DNA of 64,000 nt from Anagrus nilaparvatae (GCA_022575985.1 JAKSXM010000272.1:20394501-20458500), one strand, 5' to 3'; numbered from the stretch's first letter, positions 37,868 to 49,745 are shown. Notes: generated from the sequence alone by a model not told the origin. A program made the numbers and translations.

Positions 37868-38761
37868 TTATTCACAAATAGAATCCAAATTCTTTAGATA
37901 TTGAGTGTATTTGGAATGAGTATGCCCTGATTTTATTTTTATTTTATCATCTTCATTTGTAGCCGATACATTGTATAAAATTTCATTAAAGCCTACTTTA
38001 ACACGGGTCTCAGTATCAGGCCATTTGTAGATATTTTTTGAAAAACTTTGTAATACAGATATTTTAGCTATTAATTCATCTTCAATTATATCTGTAATAA
38101 AACCTACCGCCCAAGTTTTTGAGATTACGAAAGAGACATAAGTATTTGCTGACCATTTATAAGCTATTTTTTTCAACAAATTAAATCTTAAGGAATAACT
38201 TTCATCTGAACTTAAATATTTACAGCCAATTATTGTATTTGATAATGGAGTAAAGTCGTGATAATTTCGTGTTCCTGGAATGGTATGCGCCATTGATGAT
38301 GTTGTGTCACGTTCCAGGCTTAACTACTCTCTGCTTATTATTATTGTTTTTATTGTAGGTAAATGATGTTCACAAAATTCATGAATGCGGCTTACATTCA
38401 TTATTTGATTATCAAATTCACGACGTAAACTTTCTTTGCTTGTATCTCTTTTTATCGTACCTCCAATGATATCACAAGTTGATTTACCGTGAGAAGTTGC
38501 AAAAAATATCCACTTAGCATCAATACCAAAATTCTTTTTATGTTGACATAAATTGTATAGGTTGGAACAATTTTTGTATTGTCCAGGACAACCATCGCTA
38601 ACATACTCAATTTTCTTAATTTGAGGCATATTTTCTTTTATGTACCTTACAATATATTTTTGAAAAACCTGAACTGCTACTACGTCATGTTTACAATTTA
38701 CGTAGCTTATTGTTTTAATGAATAATATGAATACAATAAAAATGTTTTTAATGTAACTCAT
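37868..38761 (-). pseudogene. Transposase-like protein, C-terminal part, one in-frame TAG
   Basis: Two minus-strand ORFs, 38761-38324 (145 codons) and 38293-37868 (141 codons), are in the same frame, separated by a TAG ending at 38324 and ten sense codons. The first part has YVSDGCPGQYKNCSNL, FFATSHGKSTCDIIGG and RIHEFCEHH; these resemble a catalytic SDG...QYKN block and a GKS..D..GG block in uncharacterised, probably RNase H-fold, transposase-like proteins that I recall from insect and cnidarian genomes. The second part, with TWAVGFITDIIEDE and WPDTETRVKVGFNEILYNV, resembles their C-terminal domain. No N-terminal DNA-binding part is visible and the first Met is followed by a hydrophobic stretch, so the ORF is truncated as well as interrupted. 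Family name uncertain. Either a recent pseudogene or a readthrough product. Confidence 0.65.
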
Positions 38762-38994
38762 TTATTTAATAATAAATCTTGTAAACATTGACGATTGCCA
38801 CGCCACATAGCTTTAAATTTTTTATATACAATGTTTATTATTTTTAGCGCTAAATTTAAATTATTTAAAATTTTTTTCGGAAATAAGATTATTAGTAATT
38901 TACATCTTTAATAATATAATATTTATTAAGTTGTTATTATATACGATATAATAAATCTTATTAGGAACCTTAAACAGATAAAGTACACACAAAA

Positions 38995-39697
38995 CTGCTA
39001 AAAAACGATAAAAATCAAAATTTTGTATTTAAGGCATTTGGTGTGAGCTCGTTTACATCAAAGCCTAAAAATGATTTAAATAAAGAAAATATGTAAAATT
39101 TCCCTGGGAATCCGAATCTCACCTTGTTTAAATCGTTCGGAGTTATTTAGAGCGGGAAAATTCAAGAAAACTGCTAAAAAACGATAAAAATCAAAATTTT
39201 GTATTTAAAGCATTTGGTGTGAGCTCGTTTACATCGAAGCCTAAAAATGATTTAAATAAAGAAAATATGTAAAATTTCCCTGGGAATCCGAATCTCACCT
39301 TGTTTAAATCGTTCGGAGTTATTTAGAGCGGGAAAATTCAAGAAAACTGCTAAAAAACGATAAAAATCAAAATTTTGTATTTAAAGCATTTGGTGTGAGC
39401 TCGTTTACATCGAAGCCTAAAAATGATTTAAATAAAGAAAATATGTAAAATTTCCCTGGGAATCCGAATCTCACTTTGTTTAAATCGTTCGGAGTCATTT
39501 AGAGCGGGAAAATTCAAAAAAACTGCTAAAAAACGATAAAAATCAAAATTTTGTATTTAAGGCATTTGGTGTGAGCTCGTTTACATCGAAGCCTAAAAAG
39601 GATTTAAATAAAGAAAATATATGAAATTTCCCTGGGAATCCGAATCTTACCTTGTTTAAATCGTTCGGAGTCATTTAGAGCGGGGAAATTCAAAAAA
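38995..39697. repeat. 176-bp tandem repeat, 4 copies
   Basis: CTGCTAAAAAACGATAAAAA begins copies at 38995, 39171, 39347 and 39523, with a partial fifth at 39698. Spacing is 176, 176, 176 and 175 bp and copies are nearly identical. The opposite arm (about 37110-37600) has only two good copies and a decayed third, inverted. Confidence 0.93.
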
Positions 39698-40211
39698 CTG
39701 CTAAAAAATGAGAAAAATTGAGGAAAATTCACGATTTTTCGGTTATTTTAGGGTCTAGGAAGTTCGATCGCATCTAGGTTGATATGGCATCCGAAAATAT
39801 ATATAAAAACACGCTTTTCCTGAGAAGCTGAATAAAAAATTCGGATATACAATTTTTCTGTAGTTTCCGTAATATACCCTGTGAATTTATCGATTTTCTG
39901 TCTCCCCGTGTAGGAATTTTCAAAAACTACTGGCATGACTGGATTCCTGAGGAAATTTTACTTTAGTACCTCTTTTTTCATTATTTTTGATGATTTCCAG
40001 AAGGAATGGCACATAAAAGAAGAATGGGTGGCTGAGGAAAGATGAAAACGTCTTTTTTTTTCAAAAATTCGCCCTGGGCTTAGTTTTCAATATTAAGGGC
40101 TAAAATTTGGGGACATAGTCCATTTTGGATAGGTAATTGGCAAAAAAAAGTTTTTAGCCGGTTTCAGCGACCCGACCTGGAACCTTTTGCTGAATTCACT
40201 AAGAATCACTC

Positions 40212-41705
40212 TTATACAATCTTCTAAAAATTTCGTCTTCGATTTTATCTTATTAATCGATTCATTTTTGCTCTGCAGTATCAACCGCGCACTGTATAAA
40301 AAATTTGTAGAACAATTTTAAATGTTAATTTTTTAATTCATAAAATTATAAATTTATAATTTATTCTAAACTGTCAAAATAATTATAAATTTAAATAAAA
40401 AATGTTTAAACTATAATAAAACATTGTTGCGACATAAATAATATATGAAATATTATTCGAGTATTTCATCATCCTATTATAAAATTTCGCTGTAATGTCT
40501 GTAATGTAAAAGGGTTCTGGCCCGAGGTGCGTAGCACCGAGGGACATTAATCAGTATTTGGATTTACAGCCCGGCCACACTATGACTTGAAATTGAAATT
40601 AAAAATGAAACTGAAAAATAATCGGTGGAAGGGGAAGCCACGCTTTTTAAAATTTATTTATTTATTTGATAAAAATCAATAAAAATAAGGTATTAAATGA
40701 AATATTCATCTTTTATTAGTTAATTGACTTATAAACACGTAAATAAATAATAAATTGTTAATTTTAATTGATTTTTAATAAATAAATAAATAAATTTTAA
40801 AAAGCGCGGCATAATATTGGTTTTTATTTATGATAGTAATATATGAAAACTTATTCGAGTATTTCGTCATCCAAATGTAAAATTTTGCCGTCCAGGACAA
40901 AAGAAAAATTTATTTCGAGGGATAGTAATTAGTATTTGCATTCAGATGCGATATTAAATATTTTTCAATCTATAAAAAGCTCATGTGAAATAATTTTTCT
41001 TTATTCGGGTAGTGATTAGTTGCGCTGATTTTTTTATTATTTATTTCATTAGTTCTAATTTTTGTTATCTTTTAAAATACTTAATTATTAATAAAATTTT
41101 GTGTAAAAAATACGGAAATAAGAAATACAATAATTATTTTTTTATACAATCTACTTAAAATTTCGTCATCTTTATCTAATTGGTCGTTTCATTGATGCTC
41201 TGTAGTGTTAGTGGCGCGCTGCTTACAAATTTGTATAGATATATTTTAAATATTATTAATTTTTTAATTTATAATAATATAATTTTAGTTTATAATAATA
41301 TAAACTGTGAAAATAATTATAAATTTTAATGAAAAATGTTTAAACTAATAGAAAATTAATTATATTTGTACATGCAACACATAATATATGAAAATTAATT
41401 CGAGTATTTCGTCATCCTATTAAAAAATTTTGCTGTCCAGAACAAAAGAAAAATTGATTTTGAGGGATGAAAAGGGTTCTGGACCGAGGGACAATAATGC
41501 AATATTTTTTTCTTAAGATAAATTTTGAAAATAATCATAATAGTTTATTAAAATTATGAAAAAAGTTCATTATTTGAAATTGACATATCACTGTACAATT
41601 GTTTTCAGGTATTTGTGAATTAAACCACAGTTTTACTTCGATTAATCATGAAATATGATCTGAGGGGGTTGCCGCGCTTCAGCGCGCAGGGGGCTTGCCC
41701 CCTAG
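40212..41705 (+). mobile_element. Worn repeat ending in a Helitron-type 3' terminus
   Basis: AT-rich sequence with the motif CGAGTATTTCRTCATCC recurring at about 40458, 40856 and 41401, and blocks near 40215 and 41140 that resemble one another (TTATACAATCT, AATTTCGTC). The right end has GCGCGCAGGGGGCTTGCCCC and CTAG at 41702-41705 followed by T, as in the element at 34471. The 5' end is not identified and may lie left of the 3.6-kb palindrome, which would then be inserted in this element. Confidence 0.5.
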
Positions 41706-42425
41706 TGTTATAAAATAGGATCTTTTGGTAATTTTCAATGAAACGCCAAAACCTCGCAAGTTAACCAAAACTTTTCTGGTTGGTCTCATTTTTTTGGTAT
41801 CACCTTTCATACGCCGTAAACCGCAATTTATTATCACTAATTCTCTTATCACTATAGCAAATTAACCAAACGGTTGGACATTTTTGGCTAAAAATGTCCA
41901 ATTTTTAAAATGCTGCCAAATTTGTAATTTCTGACAAAAATAGGTTTTATAGGTCTGAAAAAATTTGTAATCAGCTTTAAGTTTCCAAAAAATTTTTATT
42001 CGTCTCATTTCCTTGATTCGTTTTTAAGAAATGGCTCTTCAAAGTTAAAATGAACTTTTTTAAAAAATCGTAAAATTGGGACTGTGACTTCAAATTATCA
42101 TATCTGGTTAACAAATAATTGAAAAAAGTAAAATAAAGAATTTTTGGAAACTTGAAGCTTTTACAAATTTTTTCAGACCTATAAACCCATTTTCGTCAGA
42201 AATTACAAATTTGGCAGCATTTTAAAAATTGGTCTTTTTTAGCCAAAAATGACCGTTTGGTTAATTGACTATAGTGATGAGAGAATTAGTGATAATAAAT
42301 TGCAGTTTACGACGTATGAAAGGTGATATTTAAACAAAAAAATGAGAACAACCAGAAGAGTTTTGGTTAACTTGCGAGGTTTTGGCGTTTCATTGAAAAT
42401 TACCAAAAAATCCTATTTTATAACA
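41706..42425. mobile_element. 720-bp palindrome
   Basis: TGTTATAAAATAGGA at 41706 and its reverse complement ending at 42425 bound two arms of about 350 bp that share GAAACGCCAAAACCTCGCAA, TTATCACTAATTCTC and GCTGCCAAATTTGTAATTTC. The centre lies near 42066. It starts immediately after the Helitron-type end. No ORF. Confidence 0.88.
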
Positions 42426-43578
42426 TTGAGCCCTGCGTTTCTAGGCCCAGAAGGCCCATTGGAAGGAACGGAGGGTAGTCGGCGTGTTTTTTCAACATAA
42501 CAAACTCATACAAACCATTTGGTGTAATTTGGTGTTCCAAATGTATTGAACTCCCCTTGTTAGTGTTTTTAAAGCCTTGAGATCTTTTTTTGTGCATAGT
42601 ATCAATTTATATAACGACTAAAAAATGTTTAAAATTTACCCCATATTTAGGGGATGATAGCACATTTTCTAGAGGTTGTACGTAAAAATGGACTTCAAAA
42701 ATGAAAAGAGGAGCCCTAATTACCTACTAGGTGACGTTTTTAGCCCAAAATATTGATTTTTTCAAAAAATATTCAAATATTCATGAATGTCATGATTGGG
42801 CGTTAATGGGTTAAATTCATCAAATTGTGAACCTTATTGTCACAAAATTTCATAACGTCAGCCCTAAATGAAGAAAAATTTAATAAAACAAATTCAAAAT
42901 ATAAGTATGATAAAAAATCTAGACCATACAAATTTATAAGTCAAAATTTTATCTATCTATTGGATACATAGAGTGATCGTGCCTAAAAAACAGATGCAGG
43001 CATTGCACCCACGAATCATGTTGAGTTAAATAAATTATTTTTTTATTTAATTACAACTTTAGATCAATAAATTCATAATTATATAAACTGAATAAATATA
43101 TGTGTCGCAGACATTACTTGGGGAATTCCTTTTATATATAAAAAGATAATATTTATAAATACAATTGAAAAATTAAAAGAATTAATTAAATGCATGATTT
43201 ACGTTTAATTCTTACTAAATATATAAATCTTAATTACATTTCTTATCAAAAATAATATCATAAAAAAGTATGCAAAAAACCAAATGTAAAACGTCAAATG
43301 AGCTAACAAACAACTGCTTTTACAAATTTGTATAAATATAGAAATATGCGGAAATATGATTTCAAAAAATTTTTAATTTATCATTGTAATTCAATTTAAA
43401 GCAACGATTCAGATATTTTTTAGAAAAAAAAGTAATAAGCAAAAAATAGATTTGTTTTTTAAAATTTTTGAGAAATTTAATCGAAAATTTTGCTAATAAA
43501 AATATTGTTTTCTACAATAGTAATTATTTATTTAGTTAATAATTTTTTAATAAAAAATAAGTTTTAAAGTTATTAATT
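42426..43578. other. Upstream flank of the TMEM53-like gene
   Basis: A repeat fragment at about 42440-42560 (GAAGGCCC to ACTCCCCTTG) matches one near 28135. The remainder is AT-rich and should contain the promoter of the gene starting at 43579. No defined motif. Confidence 0.45.
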
Positions 43579-46500
43579 ATGGATAAAACTATGGTAAGTA
43601 TTTTGAGATAAAAATATTTTGCAAAAAAGCTAATATAAATTTTTTGCATTTAATTTATGAAATTTCAAATTATAATATCTACAAGATCTACAATATATTA
43701 AAAAAATTTTAAATACAAAATTGTGGACTTAAATTTCTCTGGCTAGTTGTTACGTCTTTAATATTTAATAAAAATATTAACAGAATCTTATAAATTGCAA
43801 AAATAAAAAAATCATTTCATAATTTAATAGCCACTGAAATTTCAGTTTTTAATTTTATGCATAAAAGTATTTTTCGAAACTGTACCCAAAAAATTTTAGA
43901 ATTTATTAGCTCGAATAGCTCAGTAAAATAGCAATTAAAATTTTATTTTTTTATATGCAAAAAACTTTATTTTAAACTTTAATATTATATATGTTCAAAA
44001 TGTACAATAAAAACATTTTTAGGTTGCTGTTCAATTATTGAATCGCATAACGAACTCCATAACTCAAAAAAGATCAGTCTCTTTTTTACCATTGCTGTTT
44101 AATAGTAATAACAACGTTGACAAGATAAATAATAATTCATTTTGGCATAAAAAAAAATTAAGAAAAAATCAGTTATTAAGTACAAGCAGTTATTCTTATT
44201 CTATAAATACAAATTCTGGATTATTAAAAAATAAATCATTAATTAAAAGTCAAAATCAATTATTTTCAATTTTAAGAAATAGAGACAATGAAACTTTTAA
44301 TTTTTATTTAACATATCCATCAAATTACAAGAGCAGTAAAAAAAATGAAAATTTAAATGACAGCAAGGATTTAATAAACAGTGATAAAAATTTTTCAAAA
44401 TGTGATGATAATAATAGTCAAGATTTTTCAAAATTTACTAATAAAGAACCTGTTGTTATTTTATTTGGATGGGGTGGTTGTGAAGATAAATACTTGGCTA
44501 AATATAGTGATATATATGAAAAAAGAAGGTGAGTTATATTTTTATCCTAGACCGCAAAAATAAAGAAAGGCCCAGATAACACGTAAATTGGCAAATTGCG
44601 ATTTGTGGCATCTTTTTTTTTACAACCGAGGGCAAAGCATAATTTTTTTCGTCAGTGGCAAAACACGTATTTTTGTATCACTCCACGACCGGGAAAAGAA
44701 AAAATTATTGTTCATAAAATTGCTTATCAAAAAGTTTTTCATTATGCATATTTAAACAATGATCTAATTTCTATCCTCATTGTTTTTATTTTTAATATAA
44801 AAACCAGAATTATCTTGAATAACGCAAAAAATAGTGTATATTTTTATTATGAATACACGATTAATTTTGGAAATTTTTAAGATTTGCATATTTAATTTTT
44901 TTACGCATACTTTAATAATTTTACGCATAATTTAATGTCTGATCGGTAAACGTGTAAAAATTTTTAAATTGAAGGTCAATCTTAAGAACTTAGATTTTGC
45001 TTGAAAGCGACTTATTTTATACAAAGTTATTATAACATTTTTTTAAACTTTTGCTGCATCATAAAGCATTTTTTTGGTTCCTCGTATAGAGGAAAAAAAT
45101 AAAGAAAAAAATAAAGAAAAAAATTTGTTTGTCCAGGGTAATTTCATGTATAAATAGCACAAAACGAAACGCGAGGCCTCAAAATAAAAAATGTTATTTT
45201 TTCGATAAAACAACTTAAAAATAAATGATTTTCCGAATCTGAAGGTTTCCTGTAAATTTTTAAGGGTATTGTGCTGTTTTAAAGTTTTTTGGTGAAACCG
45301 CTCTCCTGAGCCACCAATTTGAAAGTTCTGTAGAAAAGCTCTAGAGCAAAGCAAGTAATACCGATTTTCGTGAATTTTCCACTTATTTTTGACTTGTTAG
45401 ATATTTTGCTGGTTTCTCGCTTAGTCACGTGACCAAATGAAAACCTGAACAAAAATTTGAATTCTGCGGGAAATTTTACTTGGGTAAATAAAACATACCC
45501 TCAGGAATTTTTTTTCAGTGCAGTGGTTTAAGCAAGAAATAAATATTCCGCTAAACTACTATTAAATCTCAAACTAATACTCGATAAATTTTCTATTAAA
45601 GAATGGCGGATTCAGAAATATTCTCAGGAGGGGGTGATTCAGAAATTGTGCAAATTTTTATCAAAAAACATGTACACTTGTGTTCCTAGGAGGAGGGTAT
45701 TGCTCCACCCCCCCCCCTCCCCGTTGAATCCGCCGCTTGTTACGGGCAAAAGTTGAGTGAAAAGTTAAAATTTCAAAAGTTGACTTGAAATTTTGCACAC
45801 AGGGTCCTTTTAGTTAAAAAATAACTCCTATAATTTTTCATAACTTTTGAAAAAACCCTAAGGTGGGATTTGGGGGTTTTCGGGTGATTTTAAGGGTAAA
45901 AAATAAATTTTTTTGACTTAAAACGACTACTTATTATGTTTACGTATTACGATTCACTGCAAAATAATTTATAGTAAAAATTTTAGTATTTAAGTTCGAA
46001 TCACAAGCTTAAGCAATAAGTATTTAATTTTATTTTATTTTCTCTTATTTGGCCGTTTTTGTAAGAAAATTTTTCAACAACTTAATCCAAGCTCTAATTT
46101 TAAAACCCTTTTTTTTTATTTTTTCATGCAAATACATTGGCGCAATATAATGCTACTTATATGCTTATTTCATATGGAAATGTCAAAAAAAATATTAAAT
46201 ATCTGAAAATTCTTATTTACAGGTGTATAACATTAAGATATTGTACGCCGATTCAATGTTTACTTTGGAAAAAGAAAAATTTACCTATTATAAGTCAAAA
46301 ATTAATTGATTACTTAAAAAAAAATAATTTAACCAAACATCCAATTATATTTCATGTATTCAGTAATGGTGGTGCAATTGTTTATATGCATTTTAGCAAT
46401 GCAATGAAAAATTTAGATGAACAGCTAAAGGTAAGAAATAGAATAAGATCAAAATATTGGGACAATTTATTAAATTATATAATTAATTTTTTTTATCATT

Positions 46501-47965
46501 TATAGGTTAAAGGTGTTATTTTTGACAGTGGTATTGGTGATCGAAAATTATACTCTTGGTATCAAGTAGCTAATCATGTTATTGAAAATAAAAATCCATT
46601 AATAAATGTTCCTCTATCTGTTATGGCGATGATTTATATTAAATTAAGTTGGATTATTGAGGTATTTAAATATTTTTTTAATTATTAGTAAATCATTTGA
46701 CATTTTTATTATTTTACAAAGGAATTAAGGATATCAATTGGAGATCCAAATGTTATTGCAACTGATCCTACTGCACTTGCTAAAGAAACATATTCATTCC
46801 CACAAATGTTTTTATATTCAAAAGCTGATACTGTAATTTCATATAGTGTAAGTATACTTAAATACTCCTCTCAAATCATTGGAATGGGAGATTTAACACC
46901 TATATTTCAATATTCGAAAATGATGCCAAGATTTAGCCTACTGTATGTTATTTGGGTCATTAATAATAAATTTTGAGGTTTTATGCGTGAAAAATCAATT
47001 ACCTGAAAAGTAGGTCAACACTTGTTGTTATTTACGAATATTAAAAAATCACCCCAATAAAAGTTCTGCTTTTTACTGCTTTAAGGGTGTTTCGAAAGTT
47101 TTTACGTACAGGAAGGAGGGCACAAAATTTGTGACCAGTGACCTAAAAATATAAAAACATAGGCTAAATACTGCTAAATTATATGCAAATATTGAAAAAT
47201 CAACCAAAAGGTTGATATATACAAAGGTTCAAAGCTTCTGATTTATAAATGTTGCTAAAATACCTCAAAATCTCACTTAGTAAGAAATGTATTTAGCTAA
47301 TTTTGGGATATTTTACTGATTTCCCATGCAATGCACCCCGAAAATTTTAATTAGCAGCCCTTTTAATTTCTAAAAATTAAAATAGAGAGTTAATTGACCT
47401 TATAGTTTGTGATGATTCGAAAAAGGGGTGTTTTTTACTCATTAAAGGGTGCTAGACAAATTTTGTACAAGAAAAGCCTTTGTAATCATGACCCAAAAAC
47501 ATTTAGTAGATATTTTCTTATCCGTTCTCAAAACAATCACAAAGCCGTGATTCAATTGGAGTAAACAATTAAATCTATTTACAGGACGTTGAAAAATTTG
47601 CAAAATTACGAGCTGAAAGTGGAGTAGCGACGCAATTAATATCATTTGAAAATTCACCTCATGTGCAGATCTATAAATCTCATGAAAATTCATACATAAA
47701 TAGTATTACACAATTTTTAAGCAGATGTTTACAAGATAAACAACAGTCTCGTATTCTTAACGAATCAAGAATTGTTGAAGAAAATGTAAATGATATTTAT
47801 TTAGAAGATAAACAACAGTCTCGTATTCTTAACGAATCAAGAATTGTCCAAGAAAATGTAAATGATATTTATTTACAAGATAAACAGCAGTCTCATATTC
47901 TTAACGAATCAAGAATTGTTGAAGAAAATGTAAATGATATTTATTTACCGAATCTAACAAAATGA
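43579..47965 (+). CDS. TMEM53: TMEM53-like protein (DUF829, alpha/beta-hydrolase fold), copy 1
   Basis: Six exons: 43579-43593, 44023-44528, 46223-46430, 46506-46661, 46722-46847 and 47585-47965; 463 residues. All junctions are canonical and phases agree. The conserved core matches TMEM53/DUF829: [19 protein letters not shown] (around residue 154), [16 protein letters not shown], then [11 protein letters not shown] (218-228), where Ser221 sits at the nucleophile-elbow position, and [15 protein letters not shown]. Vertebrate TMEM53 is a nuclear-envelope protein of about 280 residues, so this one is much longer: it has an Asn/Ser-rich N-terminal extension of about 140 residues and three 24-residue repeats at the C-terminus. 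The five-codon first exon is the weakest part of the model. Intron 2 (1.7 kb) holds two small repeat elements. Confidence 0.88.
44555..44720. repeat. Divergent copy of the 'ATCGCAGTTTACC' hairpin element
   Basis: In intron 2 of the TMEM53-like gene, GGCCCAGATAACACGTAAATT followed by GCAAATTGCGATTTGTGGCAT parallels, in the same order as 49422-49482, the element cores at 21410-21475, 49422-49482 and 60350-60415. Strongly decayed. Confidence 0.4.
45603..45736. mobile_element. Small MITE with GGCGGATTCA ends
   Basis: TGGCGGATTCAG at 45605 and TGAATCCGCCG ending about 45735 are inverted, with G-rich and C-rich tracts just inside. GATCCGCCACTG ends at about 52936 and 60016 belong to the same or a related family (CAGTGGCGGAT-type ends are common in hAT elements; inference). 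Confidence 0.6.
47735..47950 (+). repeat. Coding minisatellite, 3 x 72 bp
   Basis: Copies start at 47735, 47807 and 47879 and encode [20 protein letters not shown] followed by IYL and one variable residue. Differences are few (Q for E, H for R), so expansion is recent. It forms nearly the whole C-terminus of the TMEM53-like protein. Confidence 0.96.
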
Positions 47966-48405
47966 ATATGTTTACATATCTAGGGCAAAAAATCCTATTT
48001 TCTGCCCTAGGGAGACGGCTTTTTTGCCCATTATATGTAAATATCTATTTGTATTGCAAGGGACGAAAGAGAATTATATCAGACGAGTTGACGGGAACGG
48101 TCGATACGTGTCAGTATACCGAGCGACCTTTCCCGTCACGAGTCAATATAATTCTTTCGTCCCCTGCTATTCACATGGGTTTTTATTTTCAGATGTAAAT
48201 ATGCTGCATTTGATGCAAAAAGAAAAATAATAAGAATAATTAAATCAATAATTTACATATACATTTATATTGCATAATATATGTGCGTGGATAAAGAGAC
48301 AACCTTCAGTTCCCTAATCTTCTTTCTCACTCTTTCTTTTCCAGACCATATATTTAACAAAATTCGATTTTAATGCATACGAATCATTAGCGCGTTGGCA
48401 GCGTG
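47966..48405. mobile_element. Fragments of hairpin elements just downstream of TMEM53 copy 1
   Basis: AGGGCAAAAAATCC with GGAGACGGCTTTTTTGCCC at 47982-48030 is an inverted match to the centre of the element at 21516-21567 and starts about 15 bp after the stop codon. A second hairpin at 48060-48163 has GGGACGAAAGAGAATTATAT facing ATATAATTCTTTCGTCCC and an inner ACGGGAACGGTCG/CGACCTTTCCCGT pair. No gene. Confidence 0.7.
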
Positions 48406-49195
48406 TTAAGGGGTCCTGCGCTTTCAATTTTTTCCGATAATCAAAATTTTTTTTTTCTTCTTATCTTATAAGAAAAATATTCAAAATTATGATAAAAAAG
48501 GTTTTATGTCGATATGTTAAATAAAAAAAATTTTAAAGAAGAAATTTGATCAAAAATATAACGTATATTATACGCACAAAGAAACTTTAAACGCGTTTAT
48601 CTCGAAACCTACTTTTTTAAATTTGTCCGACTGATTCAGAGAAAACTACTCCTCCGATTTAATTTTTTTTTTTTTAAATCTTTTTATTATCTAATTAAGA
48701 TGGCATTAAACTACGGAAAAGTTAATTGGGCTATTTTTAAAAATTTCACAGGGAGGAGAGTGTCCGAAAACGAGGGTGATTTTTACAAAATTTTTTATTT
48801 TTAGTGTAACTTTTTTAATTTTCAATATTTTTCCTTTTCTTTAGTTTAATGCCAAGTTTAGGGCATGCAGGAAAACATGATTTTTTTTTTTTTTTTTTAA
48901 GATTAACCTGGGCGGCTGAATCAGTCGGACAACTTTTTTTATTTTTTTTTCATCGCTTCATTCAGCGCCATCTTTCAGGTACTTAATGTACATAAAAATT
49001 AAAAAAAAAAAATGGGAAGATTGCCTAATAATATACAAAATCAATAAAAAAAAAAATTTTCAAATAGCTTTAGCAGTTTTTTTTTTATGACCACTCAAAC
49101 TTTCCTCGAAATTATAGCATTTGAAAGCGCAGGACCCCTTAAGATAGTAATATAGAGGTCCCCGGTTCGAGACTCACTGTGGCAGATAATGTTTT
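48370..49195 (+). repeat. tRNA-like (SINE-type) sequence split by an insertion
   Basis: Left of the insertion is TTAGCGCGTTGGCAGCGTG, a good polymerase III A-box; right of it are AGGTCCCCGGTTCGAGACTC, a good B-box, and CTGTGGCAG. If the 729-bp palindrome and one TTAA are removed, the two boxes fall in tRNA order and spacing. The T-stem pairs poorly, so it is a tRNA-derived SINE or a dead tRNA rather than a working gene. Confidence 0.5.
48410..49138. mobile_element. 729-bp palindrome flanked by TTAA
   Basis: GGGGTCCTGCGCTTTCAA at 48410 mirrors TTGAAAGCGCAGGACCCC ending at 49138. TTAA flanks both sides (48406-48409, 49139-49142), the target duplication typical of piggyBac-type elements. Arms share CTGATTCAG/GTCGGAC blocks. 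No transposase. The superfamily rests on TTAA alone. Confidence 0.85.
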
Positions 49196-49309
49196 TTTTT
49201 TTAAGCAATAAAATATTTAATTTAAAATTAAAAAAAAAAAATATGCTATAGTTTGTTATAACTACTGCTGAAAGTTGTTACTTTCTTCCCTAGAAAAAAC
49301 AAGAGATTG

Positions 49310-49745
49310 AAAAAAAAATGCGACTTTCAAGCATAGATTTGCGGGCAGAAAGTGTAGCATATTTACATCATGAAATGAAATAGTACATTTTTAACCAAGG
49401 GAGCAAAAAAAAAGAATGGCCCAGATCGCACGTTAATTAGCATCCGAGGCGTAGCCGAGGATGGTAAACTGCGATCTGGGGTATTTTTTTTTTGTTCCCA
49501 TGGACAAAACGAAATTTTTCTTTCTCAGTGGGGTGAAAACGCGTTTTTTTCGATTTCGTTGCGGGGCGAAAAAAGTGTTTTCGGCCCGCTAGGAAGAAAA
49601 CTATATTTTAGAACACGGGACAAAATATGGGGTGCGACTTTTGCATGCTGTCTGCACTCACTCACTACGCTCGCTTGCGCATACAACTGCATGCAAAGCC
49701 GAAACTAATATTTTATCCCTTGTTTAATAAATAGCTATTATTGCA
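49310..49745. mobile_element. 'AATAGCTATT' element, copy 2 (reverse orientation)
   Basis: From GTACATTTTTAACCAAGGGA (about 49382) to AATAGCTATT (49730-49739) this is a close reverse-complement copy of 21171-21500, including the CGAGG hairpin and the CGCCCCGCAACGAAATC block. Its outer half to the left is less well preserved or rearranged. Confidence 0.8.

Larger units (their letters stand above)
36611..40211. mobile_element. 3.6-kb palindromic (foldback) element carrying a transposase-like ORF
   Basis: GAGTGATTCTTAGTGAATTC at 36611 is mirrored by its reverse complement ending at 40211; TTAT flanks both sides and may be a target duplication. Arms run roughly 36611-37480 and 38995-40211 and stay very similar (TTTCAGCGACCCG, CCGGTTTCAGCG, TGCCAGTAGTTTTTG). 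The middle 1.5 kb is unique and holds the minus-strand ORF at 37868-38761. Tandem repeats of about 176 bp occupy the inner parts of both arms. Confidence 0.88.

Noticed and set aside
36886..39936. Two nearly identical 62-codon ORFs (36886-37074 + and 39748-39936 -) starting MPVVFENSYTG
   Set aside because: They are mirror images in the two arms of the 3.6-kb palindrome. Their near identity follows from arm similarity and is not evidence for coding.
48370..49195. A functional tRNA gene
   Set aside because: A- and B-boxes are good, but the gene is interrupted by 729 bp and the T-stem pairs poorly even when rejoined; SINE or dead tRNA is more likely.
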